Notes: generated from the sequence alone by a model not told the origin. DNA of 64,000 nt from Sporocytophaga sp. (GCA_024707265.1 JANQAB010000003.1:868001-932000), one strand, 5' to 3'. Positions 1 through 13,867 are shown, numbered from the stretch's first letter. Translations and numbers: made by a program.

Positions 1-3000
1 TACTTCAAGAGTTACCGTTTCCTGACTTTCAAGGCCAGTGATAAGAACATTAAATTTATATCCATCAGATGGGTTCGGATAAAGTATAAATGTTCCTTCA
101 ACCTTCGGAGTTACTGTTCCTGTAACCACACCAGTGGAAATAAAGCAAGTGTCTGCCTGAAGTTTCTGAGCTTCTTTGTTATTTACATTATCTTTTGACA
201 CAGCATATAAACAGTACACTTCCCCTACTCTTGCCGCAATTTTAAAAGTGCTATCTGCAGGGATATCTGAAGCTACCACTTTAAAAGCTTCATTTCCTTC
301 TGAAACATACAGATCATAAGCTTTTGCGCCACTACCTTTCAGGTCATCCACTATCATAGCCGTTACACTAATGGAGTCGCTGTCCGTGCTCAAAACTTTT
401 ATTTTAGATACAGGAGGCTCTGCATCAATGATATTAAATATCTCCGGAGTTATGATCGGAGCATTAATATCAAACACGATTTCAGCAAGAGCCAGTATTG
501 AATCTCCGGTAATGGCGTTATTCTTAGCTTTAATCGTATAGTTTACAAAGCCTTCTCCGACACCTGTTGAATCATTAAGTGCAAGGAAACCTTTTAATGG
601 ATCTGCAGGAGGTAATCCAGTTTTTGGATCTATGGTTTGTAAGACCCAGAAAGCTTCATTTTTCTCAATATCAATACCAGCAGTTACTTCAAGATCATAT
701 CCTAATGAATCAGGAAGGTCCACTGTATTGAAATAAGAAGATACATTTCCATCTACAGTAAATACATAGTCAGCAAATCCGAAATCTTTAACTCTGAATG
801 TTAAAGGATTCAAGTCACTGTCAAGCACCTGTCTTATTTCAACCTTCTGAGCAGGAGCTGTAGCAGCTTCCGGATCATTTTCATAACGGATTGTATAAGG
901 CAGCACTTCACTTCTTGAAACATATTTGCCTTCTCCATATCCTTTCGGACCAATGATATCATTCGGATCGCATGATGCTACCACCTGATTACATATAATT
1001 CTCTGTGCAATACAATTCAACACTGTAGCAGCTCCCAATATATTAAATCCACCAGGCACACAACCGACATCCCCAGGACCAGGGCCCCATCCCGGAGGTG
1101 ATTTAGGATCTGTTAACAATCCGCCAATAGCATAACCGCAACCAAATGCCCCCATAGAGCAGTTCGCAACACCCCATGCAGGCGTCAGAGCAACAGATTC
1201 AAATAAACTTTCAGCACAGCTTCCGACAGTTATAGCACAACCGGTTATTGTAAAGAATGTATTACAAATTGCCGTTCCAATAGTTCCGTTATTACCGCAT
1301 CTTGGTTGTCCACCAGGACCGCCAGGACCACCAGGGCCGCCCGGACCACCAGGGCCGCTTGGGCCACTCGGTCCACTTGGTCCACTTGGACCACCAGGAC
1401 CAGGACCGCCAGGACCAGGGCCTCCAGGACCACCTGGACCGCCAGGACCACCTGGGCCAGGACCACTCGGACCACTCGGACCGCCTGGGCCACCAGGGCC
1501 ACCAGGACCGCCGGGACCACCTGGGCCACTAGGACCGCCAGGGCCACCTGGGCCACCTGGACCGCCGGGAGAACCTGGACCGCCAGGACTATTTCCAGGA
1601 CCACCTGGACCGCCAGGACCACCAGGGCCTCCTGGACTATTTCCAGGACCGCCAGGACCACCAGGACCACCAGGGCCTCCGGGAGAACCCGGACCACCAG
1701 GACCGCCAGGGCCACCAGGACCTGCAGGTGTCGTTCCATTTCCAGGACCGCCAGGACCACCTGGACTTCCCGGTTGACCTACGCTACCTCCCGGTGCACC
1801 AGGAACACCTGGTTGTCCTATACCAGGCTTGTATGCGCTAAAGCATAATTTTAATGTATCTGTTCCGGCCAGTCTCACATAGAAGAAACCGCCATGCAGA
1901 TTATTATAAGTTGCAAAACGACTTATGTCAATAGAAAACTTATCCGCTGCAAAACCTGAAATACCTCCTGCAGCAACTGCGATCGTCCAGCTTGTGTCAA
2001 CAGCAGGATACCACCCTGAAAGCAGATTTGGATTATTAGAAAAATCTAAAGATGCTATTCTGATAACAAAAGGATTCGAAGGTGTTGCAGTGACCTGGAT
2101 AGAACCTGATGCTTTAATAAGATCCCAACCCGGATTAGCACCAGCTACCCCTGCATATTTATTTATTTCCCACAGATAATCGTGACCAGCACCGAAAATT
2201 ACATTAGTACCGTTGAAAGTTCCAGGACTATTACCCGGACTGAAAGTAAAGTTTCCGTTAACCAAAACAGGCGGTTGAGATCCGCAGGAGCTACACTGTA
2301 CATTTGCTCTTGCAAATTCTGCAGGAGAGAATATACCTTCGTGATAGTAAACCGCCAATACAGAATCCATATAAGCAGTACTGTCTACCGCAAAATTTCT
2401 CCAGTCTGCAGGTGCAGAAGGATTTTGAAGAATCGTCCTTCTTGTAGTTTCAGCGGAATTTACTTGCTGAGAGATATACCTTTCTGCAGTGTATCCTACT
2501 GCTCTTGTTCTTACAGTGAAGAACTCTGATGTAAAATGACTTACGATCAGGTTCATAGCAAGAATTTCTCCCGGCCTTACATCTTTACCCAGCAGAGGAA
2601 TGACTTTATAAGAATCTACAAGATAGAAATCCTCAAATGTTTTACTCTGACTTGTATAACTACTACGTTTTCTTATTTGCTTGCTTGCTGTAAAGCTTAC
2701 AATATTCGTTGCTGCTGGAACAGAAAGATCCGCGTTTATGAAAGGAACATCAACATTTCCAATATTCTGTATATAGAAAGTGTATTGAGCTTTTCCTCCA
2801 AGTCTTACAAGATCAGGTGCTATCTCATTAAAGTCTACTAAGAAACCAGTAGCTTTTTCTACTGTCAGACCATTAATAAGAGTAAACGTTTCAGTTGGGT
2901 TAACAGCCTTAATGTTGTATGTACCAAAAGGAACATTTGTCAGATCCCAACGAACATCCACCTGCATACTGCTCATGTAAGTTCTTATTTCAGCAGTATC

Positions 3001-6000
3001 AACAGGCACATTGGACTTAGAAACAAGAATAAACTTCGTTTCTCTTTTAAATCCTGCGCCATTCAACTTTGTTGTAACAATACCTTGTCCGACCGTATCA
3101 GCATTCACTTCTATAATACTGAAAGGTAATGCTTTTGCAAGGATTGTTACATTCTGAAGATTGTTAAAATTGGTCGGTGTTTTTACTAACAGATAATACG
3201 TTCCGGCTTTAGTAGTAGGAACAAGCAGCTGTTGATTAACACTATTCGGATTTTCAAATATATAATCAAAATCATTTAATGAAGGTACTCTGTTATAGGC
3301 TGCATAAATTTCATTTGACCCATTGCTTCTGTTACTCTTAAGCGTTATCAAAAGGTCTTTGTCTGCCGGTACATTTATTTTGTAATAAAGCAGATCACCT
3401 CTTTCGAGAGGAGTTGTTTGCGCAACGTCCAGTACAAGCTCTTTGATAGAGACATTTAACTGATTACCAGAAACTCTGGTATTATTATTAAGATCAGTTT
3501 CTACAATGGTATTAAGTGCGTTTGTCACACCAATACCATAATAGTTACCCTCAAGCAAACCAGGCATTTTTGAGGAAACAGTTCCTGAAATTGAATCGCC
3601 GGGGTTTAACTGAATATATCTGTCTTTGGTTCCGAAGAGAGGATCATTCGCCTGATCCAATTGCTGATCTTTTGAGAAGAACAAAAGATCCCTCAGATTA
3701 CCTATGGCAGGATTACTACCGATATTCTTTACTGAGTATGAAACCTCTACATCTTTACCAGGCTCAGAGGAAGAAGGAATGTTAAGTCTGTTAACTACAA
3801 GATCACTAGGCTGAGGGACAACAATTGTAACTACAGCATCACCAAGATTATTATCTTCTTTGTTGTGCTCAAATACTCTGTTCTGATAATCAGTCCTTAC
3901 AATGAGATAATAATTACCTGAAAGATAATTTGGTATTTTAATCTTTGCAGTAGCATTATAAGTTCCATCAACAGAGAGATTGCCGCTTCTTGTAAAGCTA
4001 CCTACTATATAATAAGAGCGGCTCAGGTCTCTTGCATTAGAAAGATAAATCTGATCGGACCATGTGTTTTCAATTGTGGCACCAGGACCGGCATTCTCTA
4101 TTGTATAGGTAATATTCAGCTCTTGTCCTGCCAGTAAAGAAGCTGGTGCTTCTATAGTTTTTACAATCAGATCCGGCGGAGGAGTAAGCGCAATATTTAT
4201 TTCAAACCTGGCCTTATTATTTGCTTTAGCTGTATCATTGGTTACACGGAGGTTATGATCAGAAGAAACCAGTAAATAATATTTACCTGAATAACCATTC
4301 GGAATAGTAACCATTTCACTGAAAAGGTAATCAGCACCGGCAGCTAAGCCTCCGTTATAAGCCTTATAAGTTAACTGGGCATCATAATTATCCAGAACTG
4401 TATCTTTCGAAATAAACAGAAGATCGTTCCAGAAATCCACATTGGTTGCAGAGCTACCGATATTTTTTACGTTCCAGCTTACAGGAATTTTCTTTCCTGA
4501 TTCCGCAGATGTCGGAGCACTAAGGTTCGTAACTTTCAGATCTGCAACAACCTGAGGAAGAATATACAGTTTCGCTCTGGTACCAAATGAGTCACTTTTC
4601 GCAACATTGTTACCTTCATTTGTATATTCATATATCTTATCTGTAATGTCGGTATAGACATACAGGTAATAAGTTCCTTCTTTAAATTCTCTTGGAATTC
4701 TTATAGTTGCTTTTTCAGAATAGTCAGCTCCCGGCTCAAGTGCAAGACCTCGTGTTACCGAAGTCAGTTGCGTTGCATTACCTGCATACCAGGAGGGGGA
4801 AGAAGATATAAAGATCCTGTCAGTCCATGAAGGACCGGCAGCAGCTAATCCCTGATTTGTTACAGTCCAGGAAACTTCAGCCTCAGTATTTGCTCTGATG
4901 GTATCTTTTACTGAAATATTAAGAATCCTAAGATCTGCATATGGTGAAAGATTTATATTTATCGGAGAAGAGCGTTTGATATTGTCCTCTTCGTAGATGT
5001 ATTCAAATACCTCTTTATTAAAATCCGAATAAACGTAAACATAATATTGCCCTGAGATACCATTAGGAAGGTTAAAGGTCAATCCGGCAGTATAACTTGA
5101 ATCCGGTTTTAAAGCAGATCCGTTGGACTTATTAATAGATCCGACTTCAATAGATTCTTTTATATTAAAAGTATCCAGCTTAGATAAAAATACTTTATCC
5201 GTCCAAACATTTTCAACGGGAGCATTGGCACCACCATTGATCACTTCCCAGTTAACAGTTAAAGGTTTTCCTGAAAACCCTGAAGCTGGAACTGTTACCT
5301 TCTCTACTGCAAGGTTAGCCGGCGGTGTTAAAGTTACACTGATGACATTGCTTCTCTGAGAGTTATTTACATTTGACAGCTCATCCACATTATTCAACAC
5401 ATCTGAAAGCAGATAAATGTAATATTGCCCTGAATAGGAATGAGGCACTGTAACCGGTACAGTTTTCGTATAAGAACTGTCTTTTGGTAAATAATCCGGA
5501 ATGTTGTACCAGCTTGCTGCATTATCACAAAGGAAGCCCCCTTGATACTTCGGTGATCTTAATTTCACACTTACATCTGTAAGGAATTTTGCTCTTGCAG
5601 TACTGAAGACGGAATCCTGAGAAATATATATAGCATCTTTCCAGTAATGCTCATCAAAGTAACAATACCTTTTTAATGAATAATCATAATATTGATAATG
5701 TGTTGCAATAAGATTACCCATTGCATGAGCAATTGCAGTATTAGTCACTTTATAAGTAACATTAATCTTACTTCCGGAGAAGGTAGCAATAGGTGCCCCC
5801 AATGAACTTACAACCAGATCCGGTTTAGGAGGGATTGCTACACTCAATACTCCTGATGTTGTATCAAACTTGGTATTGTTATTTTCATCAGACTCCAGGA
5901 TAGCATTGTATACATCTGCTTTTACAAATACAAAATAATCTCCTACAGTAGTCTGAGGAATAGTAAACGTAGCTGTCTGGCTGTAGCTTAACCCCTCAGC

Positions 6001-9000
6001 AAGGTAGCTCAGGTTGTTAACGCTACCTATCAGAACATCATTAGAGGCATCAAACAGGGTATCATCAGATAAATAAACCCCATCTCTCCACACCTTGGAT
6101 TCTGTACTTCCCAATCCTGTATTCTTAACTTCCCATGTTACAGTGAGCGGTTGACCACTGTAAATAGCCATCGGAGTCTTCACTGAATTTACTTGCAGGT
6201 CTGGCAACTTTCTCAGAGAGAAGCTTTGTACAGGACCTTCTGTACGGAAGCATGAATTTTTAGCTGTAACTTTCCATTTGTACAACACTCCATAATCCAA
6301 ACCACTTACATTAAAATTGATCTGACTGATATTGGAATATCTCGGAGTTGTCGGCACTGCCTGATCTGCTCTCCACACATAGATATCATAAGTAGATGCA
6401 TATTGTGCCGGAACCCATGAAACTTCAAGGGGCTGTCCAAGATTCAGAGTTGAATCTGTCGGAAGCATATTACTCACCTGTCCGGGAGCAACAACAGGAA
6501 TAATGTTGATTCTGACACTGTCGCTATAGGTACATCCTCTGGCAGTAGTTGCTGTGAGTTTATATACTGTAGTATCTGTAGGAGTAACTGAAATTTTTGC
6601 AGTAGCGGCTCCTGTAGACCAGTTGTAAGTGCTTGCCTTACTTGAAACCAGCTCCACAAGATCGCCATTACAAACAGTAGTAATTTTCCCTACTACAGAA
6701 ATTTTAGGTGCATTATTAAAAGTATTAACCGTCAGATTATAGATACCTGTTGCCGAAGCATTTCCTTCCACAACCAGGTAATAAGTTTTACCGGGAGTTA
6801 ATGCTCTGGTATTAATACCAGCATAGATGCCATTATAGTTATTATTGAATTCTACAACTGCCTGAGCTGAATCTATCAGATGAAGGTAGGTATCAAAATT
6901 TGACCCTACTGTTGAGATGCTAAATGAATCAACACAAGCCGGCACAGTAAACTTGTAGAACACGTCATTGGACGGCTGGTTGGTCATTCCTGTGTAGCTA
7001 TCAGAGTATAAATCCGCAGTATCTTTTACAGAATATGGGAATGAATTAATAACTATCGGATTACTGAAGTGATCTCCTTTTCTGCTTTCTTTTATAGAGA
7101 ATGTATTTCCGCTCTCTGCTGTTACAGAAGAGCTTCCTACATCCGACAATTTAACCAGGTATTGATTGGTTGCTGTCAGTGAAACAGGAATGGTCCAGTT
7201 GTAGGAACCTGAATTATTGGCCGCATTATTGATAGTTTTCCAGGTAATACCATTATCCGGAGAGTATTCAATTTTTATCGTATTCGAAATAAGCCCTGCT
7301 GAAACCCAGGTAATTTTCTTTGTTTGTCCCAGATACCAGCTTTCTCCACCAACAGGTGAAGTTATGTATATGGTTGGTTTTGCAATTCTGAAAGCCGTCT
7401 TGCTTGAATCTCTGATTGAAGCATCAGCGTTACTGCTCAACCTGATGAGATAGTTTTCGGAAGGATTGATGCTTGCAGGAATATTCCATGTATAAAAGCC
7501 AGTATTTGCAATAGAAGATACAAGGGTTTTCCAAAGCTCACCATCAAAATATTCAATTTTAATGGTGCCCGGAACGACACCGATATTGCTCCAGCTAATA
7601 TTTTTTGCCTGCCCCTGATACCATGTCTCTCCACCTACAGGTACATTAAGTGTAATTCTTGGTTTGAATATGGTAAAAGGTTCATTGGTTTGATCCTGAA
7701 CAGAACCATCTACCAGATCAGAAACCCTGATTAAATAATCAGATGAAGTCTGTATTGAAGAAGGTATTGCCCAGTTATATGAACCTGTGTTGGTTACAGA
7801 AGCTGCAATCACATCCCAGGTTGTTCCCCTGTCATCTGAATACTCAATCTTGACATTTGGAGAAGCAAATCCTTTATTGGTCCAGGAAATCGTTTTTGTT
7901 TGTCCAACATACCACTGCTCTCCTCCATTCGGTACATTCAATACAATCGCAGGCTTCGCAATAGTGAAAGGTATATCACTTGTATCCTTATTGGTCGGAT
8001 CCAGGACATCAGAGAGTCTGATATAACAGTTAGTTGATGGTGTTACAGAATATGGAATAGTCCAGTAGTAGAATCCAGTATTAGGAGCAGATGCAATGAC
8101 GTTATTCCAACTCTCGCCTCCGTTTACAGAATATTCAAGTTTTACATTTTCAGAAGCTCCAAGGCTACTCCACTGTATGGATTTTGATTCACCGACATAC
8201 CAGATCTGTCCATCGTTCGGCACTGTAATCCCTACGACAGGTTTGATAATAGAGAAGGCAACATCGTTAGAGTCATAGCTTGCTGCAAAGTCAAGTGAAG
8301 TAACTTTTACAAAACACTTTGAAGAGTTCACCGCATTGCTTGGAATCGTCCAGATGAATGAGCCACTATTTGGTGTTGAAGCTGTGATAGGTGAATAAGT
8401 CAAACCGTTATCGACAGAGAAGTCTATTTTAACATTAGCATTGGCAGCAAGTCCAGCAGCACTCCATGAGATTGTCTTGTTCTCCCCTACCTTCCAAATT
8501 TCAGTTCCTGTGTTTGGAGTCAGCACTGTAACGACAGGATAAGAAATTGAAAAACTGTTGTTGCTTACATCAGATATTGGGTTTGCTACTGTAGCGCTTT
8601 GCATTGAAGTAATTCTGATCAGTGCATTGGAAGCAGTTATTTCAGGAACCTTCCAGCCATAATTTCCATAATTATAGGTATAGTTATTGATCAGGTTCCA
8701 GGTAGCACCATTATCAGCGGAGTATTCAAGTCTTACATAATTTGAAGGAAGATTTGAAGATGCCCAGTAGATCGTATAGGTCTGACCTACATGGTACTTT
8801 TCACCTCCATTCGGAACAGTAAGCGTAATGACAGGATCATTATTTACTGAGAAAAAGGAATTATTATAAACTAAATTACAAGTTTTATTATACTCATAAA
8901 CCTGAATCAGCCCTTTTGATGAAATCCTGTTGACAGGTAATAACCATTCATAAGAGCCGCTGTTTGCAATATTATTAGCAATTGCACCATCCTTATTTCT

Positions 9001-12000
9001 TACCCAATCCCAAGTGACTCCACCATCAAAAGAGTATCTCAGAGACACAGTTCCAACTGTTCCTTCTGATGACCAGTTGATGGTCTGAACCGAACCGGAA
9101 CTCCAGTTCTCCCCTCCTGAAGGAGAAATAAGCGTCAGCTTATTTCCACTTTGTGTTATTGTAAAGTTGGCATCGCTGGAATCTTTCACATTGGCATTAT
9201 AGTAACCGCTTGCTTTAATCCTTATATCATTGGAAGCCAAAGACGGCACTGTCCAATTATAAGAGTTAGTATTGTCGTCTATATAATCATCAGCTATAAA
9301 AATCCAGTCATTACCTCCATTAATGGAGTAAAACAACCTTACATAACTTTGCACTCCTTCTTGATTCCATTGGATTGTATAGGTACCACAACCTGGAATA
9401 CTCTCTCCACCGTTAGGCTGAGTAATTTGAATTACCTGAGGAGCAATGGTAAAGGCCTTATTGCTTATATCAAAAATAGAAGCATCCGCAGCTGCACTTA
9501 CCTTGATAAGACATTGATCAGAGTTAAGAAAAGCAGGAACAGTCCAGCTATAGTTACCATAGTTATAAACAGAATTGGTAATTACCTGCCAGGTATCACC
9601 ATTATTGATAGAGTACTCTATTTTAACATAAGTCGTAGGCAGGTTGGATGAACCCCAGGTAATAGAATAGGCTCTGTCTGCATATATCTTTTCACCACCA
9701 TTGGGAGTCGCAACGGTGATAATCGGACTGTTATTTATAGAAAATAAAGTATCCGAATAGTCTATGTTACAGGTTTTACTGTTTTCATAAATCTGGATCA
9801 GACATTTAGAGGAAACCTTATCAGCAGGGAGTAGCCAGTCATAAGTACCACTGTTGGAAATATTGGAAGCAATGTTTCCTGCAAGATTTCTCACCCACTC
9901 CCAGTTAGCGCCACCGTCAAGGGAGTATCTCAATGACACATTCCCAACTGTCCCTGTGGTTGTCCAGTTGATTGTCTGTATTGAACTGGAAGACCATGTC
10001 TCTCCTGAATTGGGAGATGTTAAGGTAAGGTAATTCGAACCCTGAGCCACAGCAAATGCGGCATCACTTGAGTCTTTTACATTTGCATTATAATATCCAC
10101 TTACTTTAACTCTTAATGGTACTGAAGGAAGAGATGGTACTGCCCAGTTGTAGAAATTGGTATTGTCAGTGATATAATCATCAGCAATAAAGATCCAGTC
10201 TTTTCCGTCATTGATGGAATAAAAAAGCCTCACATAATCCTGAACTCCCTCCTGATTCCATCTGATAGTATATGTTTCGCAACTGGCAATACTTTCACCA
10301 CCATTAGGTTGAGTGACCTGAATAACCTGAGGAGCAAAAGTAAAGACCTGATTACTGACATCAAAAATTGTTGAATCCGCAACAGCACTGACTTTAATCA
10401 ACGATTGTGTTGAATTCAATGATTCAGGAACGGTCCAGCCATAGCTTCCATAATTGTATGCAGAATTGGTAATAATCTGCCAAGTCGAGCCATTATTTAC
10501 AGAATAGGCAATCTTCACATATTGTGTAGGCAGATGGGAAGAGCTCCAGGTAATCGAATAACTTCTTCCTGTATACACTTTTTCTCCACCATTTGGCAAA
10601 GCAACTGTAATGATAGAATTATTATTAACAGAGAAGAAGTTATCGCTATAATCAATATTGCAGGTTTTACTATATTCATAAAGCTGAATTAAACCTTTAG
10701 AGGATTCTTTATCAGAAGGAAGCATCCATTCAAATGATCCTGTGTTTGCAATATTGTTCGCAATGGTTCCTGCAGGATTTCTTACCCAATCCCAATTGGC
10801 TCCCCCATCAAGAGAATACCTCAAAGAAACATTTCCAACAGTACCGGTAGAATTCCACGTGATGGTTTGTATGGAGCTTGCAGGCAAATCCTCCCCCGAA
10901 TTAGGAGATATTAATGTTAAATAATTAGGAGACTGAGTTACAGAAAAAGCCGCATCACTGGAATCCTTTATATTGGCATTATAATAAGCACTTACTTTAA
11001 TTCTAATAGCAGTGGAAGGAATAGAAGGAACTACCCAGTTATAAAAATTGGAATTATCTACGACATAGTCGTCTGCTATAAATACCCAGTCATTTCCATC
11101 ATTGATAGAATAATACAGTTTCACATAATCCTGCACCCCTACCTGATCCCAGGTAATTTTATAAGTACTACATCCTTCAATGCTTTCCCCTCCATTTGGT
11201 GCAGTTACCTGAATCACCTGAGGAGCAATGGTAAATGCCTGATCACTTATATCATAGATAGCCGGGTTGGAAGCTGAACTTACTTTAAATAAGACCTCTG
11301 TCGAATTTATCCCTTCAGGGATTTGCCAGCCATAATTACCATAATTATAAGTAGAATTTGTTAACGTCACCCACGTACCTCCATTATTTAAAGAATACTC
11401 AAGCTTTACATAAGTAGTAGGCAGATTGGAAGAACTCCAGTATAAAGTATAGTTTCTTCCCGCATATATTTTTTCCCCGCCAAATGGATAGGTAACTGAT
11501 ATAGATGGACTATTGTCAATTGTAAAAAAATTATCACTATAATCCAGATTACAGGTCTTGTTAGTTTCATAAAGTTGTACAATACAGTTACCTGAAGCCG
11601 CTACAGATGGCACAAGCCAGTTAAAAGAGCCTGTATTGGCAATATTATTGGCAATATTACCATCTTTACCTCTTACCCAATCCCAGGATAATCCTTTATT
11701 TACAGAGTATCTAAGAGAAACATTCCCTATCGTGCCTGTTGTGGTCCAGCTTATCTGCTGAAAAGAACTTGCAGAAAAAGATTCACCTCCATTGGGTGAT
11801 GTGATTTGCAGAGCGTTTGCAGGAGGTACAACAGTAAAGTTCGCATCACTGGAATCCTTAATATTTGATTCATAATAACCTGCCACTTTAACTCTGAATT
11901 TATTGGAAGCTACTGAAGGTACAGGCCAGCTATATGTATTACTATTATCACCGATATAATCATCTCCCACATAAATCCAATTGATTCCACCATCATAGGA

Positions 12001-12465
12001 ATAGTAGAGGCTTACATAATCACGCACACCTCCCTGTGTCCATGTAATCGTTTGTGTTGCACAACCGGTCAGGCTTTCCCCTCCATTGGGAGATGTGATT
12101 GTTATAAATGGTTGTTTGATGGAAAAGACAGCATCGCTGACATCATTGACGGTTGCATCTCCATAATCGCTCACTCTTAGCAAGCACTGTGAAGAGACAT
12201 TGGAAGGTACCGTCCAGTTGTAAGTACCGGTATTGTTCACACCAGATTCAATGAGGTTCCACTGCGCACCGTTATTCGCAGAGTATTCCAGTTTTACAAA
12301 ACTTGATGAAAGTCCGGAACTGGTCCACCTGACAGCGAATACTTTTCCTACATACGCACTCTCTCCTCCATTGGGAGCTGTAACGGATATAGTCTGGGCT
12401 ATTGCATTAATTGCACAAACAAGTGAAATGACAACTAAAGCCTCTATTCTTTTAAAAATTTTCAT
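1..12465 (-). CDS. Giant secreted repeat protein (Ig-like, CARDB, Gly-Pro tract, T9SS sorting), 3' end outside window
   Basis: One open frame of exactly 4155 codons runs from ATG at 12465 to the window edge without a stop. Residues 1-23 form a signal peptide ending in AIAQ. Residues about 24-1790 hold 18 Ig-like repeats of about 95 aa, each opening with a variant of SPNGGES. A PPC-like beta domain follows (about 1795-1910), then PKD/Fn3-like segments, seven CARDB repeats (about 2086-2880, each opening like PDLxVxxLxxP), another PPC-like and an IPT-like segment, a Gly/Pro tract (about 3545-3720), a Cys-rich linker, and near the end the [10 protein letters not shown] start of a T9SS type A sorting domain. 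Expected role: exported across the outer membrane by T9SS and held on the cell surface or secreted, as an adhesin or matrix protein. That role is inference; no enzymatic domain was recognised. Only the last few dozen residues should be missing. Confidence 0.9.
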   Translation of the reverse strand, partial: MKIFKRIEALVVISLVCAINAIAQTISVTAPNGGESAYVGKVFAVRWTSSGLSSSFVKLEYSANNGAQWNLIESGVNNTGTYNWTVPSNVSSQCLLRVSDYGDATVNDVSDAVFSIKQPFITITSPNGGESLTGCATQTITWTQGGVRDYVSLYYSYDGGINWIYVGDDYIGDNSNTYSWPVPSVASNKFRVKVAGYYESNIKDSSDANFTVVPPANALQITSPNGGESFSASSFQQISWTTTGTIGNVSLRYSVNKGLSWDWVRGKDGNIANNIANTGSFNWLVPSVAASGNCIVQLYETNKTCNLDYSDNFFTIDNSPSISVTYPFGGEKIYAGRNYTLYWSSSNLPTTYVKLEYSLNNGGTWVTLTNSTYNYGNYGWQIPEGINSTEVLFKVSSASNPAIYDISDQAFTIAPQVIQVTAPNGGESIEGCSTYKITWDQVGVQDYVKLYYSINDGNDWVFIADDYVVDNSNFYNWVVPSIPSTAIRIKVSAYYNANIKDSSDAAFSVTQSPNYLTLISPNSGEDLPASSIQTITWNSTGTVGNVSLRYSLDGGANWDWVRNPAGTIANNIANTGSFEWMLPSDKESSKGLIQLYEYSKTCNIDYSDNFFSVNNNSIITVALPNGGEKVYTGRSYSITWSSSHLPTQYVKIAYSVNNGSTWQIITNSAYNYGSYGWTVPESLNSTQSLIKVSAVADSTIFDVSNQVFTFAPQVIQVTQPNGGESIASCETYTIRWNQEGVQDYVRLFYSINDGKDWIFIADDYITDNTNFYNWAVPSLPSVPLRVKVSGYYNANVKDSSDAAFAVAQGSNYLTLTSPNSGETWSSSSIQTINWTTTGTVGNVSLRYSLDGGANWEWVRNLAGNIASNISNSGTYDWLLPADKVSSKCLIQIYENSKTCNIDYSDTLFSINNSPIITVATPNGGEKIYADRAYSITWGSSNLPTTYVKIEYSINNGDTWQVITNSVYNYGNYSWTVPAFLNSDQCLIKVSAAADASIFDISNKAFTIAPQVIQITQPNGGESIPGCGTYTIQWNQEGVQSYVRLFYSINGGNDWIFIADDYIDDNTNSYNWTVPSLASNDIRIKASGYYNANVKDSSDANFTITQSGNKLTLISPSGGENWSSGSVQTINWSSEGTVGTVSLRYSFDGGVTWDWVRNKDGAIANNIANSGSYEWLLPVNRISSKGLIQVYEYNKTCNLVYNNSFFSVNNDPVITLTVPNGGEKYHVGQTYTIYWASSNLPSNYVRLEYSADNGATWNLINNYTYNYGNYGWKVPEITASNALIRITSMQSATVANPISDVSNNSFSISYPVVTVLTPNTGTEIWKVGENKTISWSAAGLAANANVKIDFSVDNGLTYSPITASTPNSGSFIWTIPSNAVNSSKCFVKVTSLDFAASYDSNDVAFSIIKPVVGITVPNDGQIWYVGESKSIQWSSLGASENVKLEYSVNGGESWNNVIASAPNTGFYYWTIPYSVTPSTNCYIRLSDVLDPTNKDTSDIPFTIAKPAIVLNVPNGGEQWYVGQTKTISWTNKGFASPNVKIEYSDDRGTTWDVIAASVTNTGSYNWAIPSSIQTSSDYLIRVSDLVDGSVQDQTNEPFTIFKPRITLNVPVGGETWYQGQAKNISWSNIGVVPGTIKIEYFDGELWKTLVSSIANTGFYTWNIPASINPSENYLIRLSSNADASIRDSSKTAFRIAKPTIYITSPVGGESWYLGQTKKITWVSAGLISNTIKIEYSPDNGITWKTINNAANNSGSYNWTIPVSLTATNQYLVKLSDVGSSSVTAESGNTFSIKESRKGDHFSNPIVINSFPYSVKDTADLYSDSYTGMTNQPSNDVFYKFTVPACVDSFSISTVGSNFDTYLHLIDSAQAVVEFNNNYNGIYAGINTRALTPGKTYYLVVEGNASATGIYNLTVNTFNNAPKISVVGKITTVCNGDLVELVSSKASTYNWSTGAATAKISVTPTDTTVYKLTATTARGCTYSDSVRINIIPVVAPGQVSNMLPTDSTLNLGQPLEVSWVPAQYASTYDIYVWRADQAVPTTPRYSNISQINFNVSGLDYGVLYKWKVTAKNSCFRTEGPVQSFSLRKLPDLQVNSVKTPMAIYSGQPLTVTWEVKNTGLGSTESKVWRDGVYLSDDTLFDASNDVLIGSVNNLSYLAEGLSYSQTATFTIPQTTVGDYFVFVKADVYNAILESDENNNTKFDTTSGVLSVAIPPKPDLVVSSLGAPIATFSGSKINVTYKVTNTAIAHAMGNLIATHYQYYDYSLKRYCYFDEHYWKDAIYISQDSVFSTARAKFLTDVSVKLRSPKYQGGFLCDNAASWYNIPDYLPKDSSYTKTVPVTVPHSYSGQYYIYLLSDVLNNVDELSNVNNSQRSNVISVTLTPPANLAVEKVTVPASGFSGKPLTVNWEVINGGANAPVENVWTDKVFLSKLDTFNIKESIEVGSINKSNGSALKPDSSYTAGLTFNLPNGISGQYYVYVYSDFNKEVFEYIYEEDNIKRSSPININLSPYADLRILNISVKDTIRANTEAEVSWTVTNQGLAAAGPSWTDRIFISSSPSWYAGNATQLTSVTRGLALEPGADYSEKATIRIPREFKEGTYYLYVYTDITDKIYEYTNEGNNVAKSDSFGTRAKLYILPQVVADLKVTNLSAPTSAESGKKIPVSWNVKNIGSSATNVDFWNDLLFISKDTVLDNYDAQLTYKAYNGGLAAGADYLFSEMVTIPNGYSGKYYLLVSSDHNLRVTNDTAKANNKARFEINIALTPPPDLIVKTIEAPASLLAGQELNITYTIENAGPGATIENTWSDQIYLSNARDLSRSYYIVGSFTRSGNLSVDGTYNATAKIKIPNYLSGNYYLIVRTDYQNRVFEHNKEDNNLGDAVVTIVVPQPSDLVVNRLNIPSSSEPGKDVEVSYSVKNIGSNPAIGNLRDLLFFSKDQQLDQANDPLFGTKDRYIQLNPGDSISGTVSSKMPGLLEGNYYGIGVTNALNTIVETDLNNNTRVSGNQLNVSIKELVLDVAQTTPLERGDLLYYKINVPADKDLLITLKSNRSNGSNEIYAAYNRVPSLNDFDYIFENPNSVNQQLLVPTTKAGTYYLLVKTPTNFNNLQNVTILAKALPFSIIEVNADTVGQGIVTTKLNGAGFKRETKFILVSKSNVPVDTAEIRTYMSSMQVDVRWDLTNVPFGTYNIKAVNPTETFTLINGLTVEKATGFLVDFNEIAPDLVRLGGKAQYTFYIQNIGNVDVPFINADLSVPAATNIVSFTASKQIRKRSSYTSQSKTFEDFYLVDSYKVIPLLGKDVRPGEILAMNLIVSHFTSEFFTVRTRAVGYTAERYISQQVNSAETTRRTILQNPSAPADWRNFAVDSTAYMDSVLAVYYHEGIFSPAEFARANVQCSSCGSQPPVLVNGNFTFSPGNSPGTFNGTNVIFGAGHDYLWEINKYAGVAGANPGWDLIKASGSIQVTATPSNPFVIRIASLDFSNNPNLLSGWYPAVDTSWTIAVAAGGISGFAADKFSIDISRFATYNNLHGGFFYVRLAGTDTLKLCFSAYKPGIGQPGVPGAPGGSVGQPGSPGGPGGPGNGTTPAGPGGPGGPGGPGSPGGPGGPGGPGGPGNSPGGPGGPGGPGGPGNSPGGPGSPGGPGGPGGPGGPSGPGGPGGPGGPGGPGGPSGPSGPGPGGPGGPGGPGGPGPGGPGPGGPSGPSGPSGPSGPGGPGGPGGPGGPGGQPRCGNNGTIGTAICNTFFTITGCAITVGSCAESLFESVALTPAWGVANCSMGAFGCGYAIGGLLTDPKSPPGWGPGPGDVGCVPGGFNILGAATVLNCIAQRIICNQVVASCDPNDIIGPKGYGEGKYVSRSEVLPYTIRYENDPEAATAPAQKVEIRQVLDSDLNPLTFRVKDFGFADYVFTVDGNVSSYFNTVDLPDSLGYDLEVTAGIDIEKNEAFWVLQTIDPKTGLPPADPLKGFLALNDSTGVGEGFVNYTIKAKNNAITGDSILALAEIVFDINAPIITPEIFNIIDAEPPVSKIKVLSTDSDSISVTAMIVDDLKGSGAKAYDLYVSEGNEAFKVVASDIPADSTFKIAARVGEVYCLYAVSKDNVNNKEAQKLQADTCFISTGVVTGTVTPKVEGTFILYPNPSDGYKFNVLITGLESQETVTLEV
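1305..1830 (-). repeat. Gly-Gly-Pro (collagen-like) low-complexity tract in the giant protein
   Basis: About 175 codons encode almost only Gly and Pro in the period-three pattern GGPGGPGGP, interrupted by Ser (GPSGPSGP), Asn-Ser (GNSPGGP) and a GTTPAG segment. The Y position is mostly Gly, unlike the usual bacterial collagen-like GPx pattern. The tract is so biased that other frames and the opposite strand also stay open, producing spurious ORFs. It lies between the beta-domain region and a Cys/Gly-rich linker, so it probably forms an extended rod or spacer. Confidence 0.85.
8540..12110 (-). repeat. Higher-order triplet repeat inside the giant protein gene
   Basis: Repeats 2-13 of the Ig-like array are arranged as four consecutive cycles of three distinct repeat types. 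Type 1 opens like ITxPNGGESIxGC and contains VQDYVxLxYSINxG. Type 2 opens like [10 protein letters not shown] and contains [20 protein letters not shown]. Type 3 opens like ITVxxPNGGEKxY and contains SSNLPTxYVKxEYSxNNG. The cycle is about 290-300 codons (about 870-900 bp), seen from the recurring type 1 motif near 12010, 11120, 10250 and 9340. This indicates growth by duplication of a three-domain unit rather than of single domains. Confidence 0.8.
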
Positions 12466-13140
12466 AAAGATGAATTTTTCAATGATGAGTATCTGATGAA
12501 TCAGAAATTTTAAAAAAGGAACACGAATTTATAAAAATATCCGTTGATGGAATCATTCAGAAAATTGAAAATCCCAAAAATTCGACGGAAACATGGAAAA
12601 ATACCAGTTTACTGGATAAGAAAAGGGGATAATTTCATCTAAAAATTATATCGATCCGATTAATTTAAATCTTCATTGAGTCTTTTCTTTTCTGAAAATA
12701 AGAGATTAATCGGAGCAACCTAAGTATAACTACTTAAAAAAGATAGTATTCAAAAAGGCTCTGGTTAAGCAGCCAGGCTCAATCATTCTTTTTAGTCTTA
12801 CTTAACATATTCCACTAATTACATTTTAAAATAATAAAGAATCAAGCGGAAGCTTGAGAAATATAAGGTCCAAGCGAGGACGCCTAAACCAGCATTGATC
12901 TCACGCCCATAAAGAGAAAGCTTTCACTGCCCTTTACAAATAAATATTTCTTAAATTAGAGGTAAATGAACTTTATAGGCTATATGACTCATTCTAATAT
13001 ACTATAATACTGTATGAATTAATGCATCAACTAATGAAGTAGCGGAACTAATTTCTCCAGAAACTTCTGCTCTTTAAACACTGAATTGCTAGGATATCTC
13101 TTTAAAAGATGTACTCTTATACGTATCTGCCACCAGAAAT
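12466..13140. other. Intergenic stretch without a gene, holding a hairpin repeat and a module-tail fragment
   Basis: No supported coding region lies between the divergent giant gene and the next plus-strand gene. It contains a double-hairpin repeat at 12842-12893 and, at 12931-12992, a copy of the tail sequence (core TTAAATTAGAGGTAAA) that elsewhere follows the Xre regulator fragments. The first 200 bases must hold the promoter of the giant gene, but no convincing TAnnTTTG box was found. Confidence 0.6.
12842..12893 (+). repeat. Double-hairpin intergenic repeat, copy a
   Basis: Two adjacent short hairpins: TCAAGCGGAAGCTTGA and an imperfect GGTCCAAGCG-AGGA-CGCCTAAACC, joined by GAAATATAA. The same two-hairpin element recurs at 13868-13918, 13940-13991 and 23786-23836, with a partial copy at 38064-38095. 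The loop side and flank (CCAGC) are conserved. Confidence 0.7.
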
Positions 13141-13818
13141 ATGAACCTAAGACAACATATATTACTAATCGGAATACTTTTCTTTTGTAATACTTCTTAT
13201 TCTAAGAGTGATAGTACTATCATTTTAATTGAAAAAAAAGGGATCTATTTGTCACCAATTAATCTCTCAAATGAGTTTAAAATTTATTCTTTAACTAAAT
13301 ATGACACTTCAAAAGTTAAAAAATATAAAGAGGTAAAACTAAACTGGATAAAAAGCCTCAAAACTGACCTATCACCTTCTGGACTTATAATCGATACAGC
13401 TAATCTGCATGGACAGTTTTTAGTTGCATCAAACTTTAATTTACCAGGGAACTTTTTTATCTACGAGGACCGAAGTTATCTTTTTAATTGTGGTGGTAGT
13501 TATTTATACCCCGGTAACAATTTTACTTTGGAAACTTTTATTAGAAAGTGGAATGGAGCAGACTACTTTTTATTGAAGTCAACAGGTATTGTAACGGATA
13601 GTTTAATCAAGATTGATTTACAAGTAAGAAACAAAAAAATTTCAACAGTAACTGGAGCCATTCCTAAAATTATTATGGAAGGATATTTCAATGAAGACGG
13701 ATTAAGTGACTTTGTATTATCAGAGGGTAATATTTTTAAAATGTACTTGTCTAAAAATTCAATTTATAAACCAATTGATTGTAGATTTATAGTGGGTGAA
13801 ATTGTTCCTGAGTTTTGA
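13141..13818 (+). CDS. Secreted hypothetical protein
   Basis: The product is 225 aa with a clear N-terminal signal peptide (MNLRQHILLIGILFFCNTSYS, cleavage near residue 21). No known family was recognised. The mature part is beta-rich in appearance, with a C-terminal segment GYFNEDGLSDFVLSEG that resembles a single VCBS/FG-GAP-like Asp-rich turn, which hints at a surface or periplasmic location only. It stands alone: the upstream flank is a repeat-rich gap, and downstream it ends 49 bp before two back-to-back hairpin repeats that could act as terminators. Start chosen at the first ATG, which opens directly into the signal peptide. Confidence 0.7.
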   Translation: MNLRQHILLIGILFFCNTSYSKSDSTIILIEKKGIYLSPINLSNEFKIYSLTKYDTSKVKKYKEVKLNWIKSLKTDLSPSGLIIDTANLHGQFLVASNFNLPGNFFIYEDRSYLFNCGGSYLYPGNNFTLETFIRKWNGADYFLLKSTGIVTDSLIKIDLQVRNKKISTVTGAIPKIIMEGYFNEDGLSDFVLSEGNIFKMYLSKNSIYKPIDCRFIVGEIVPEF

Positions 13819-13867
13819 CAGAGAAAAATTTTATTAGATAACATAACCTCCTGCTGATTCGAGCCCT

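Noticed and set aside
1245..1848. Several overlapping ORFs on both strands rich in Ala/Val, Arg/Thr or Gln/Asp
   Set aside because: They are other-frame readings of the Gly-Gly-Pro codon repeat inside the giant minus-strand gene.
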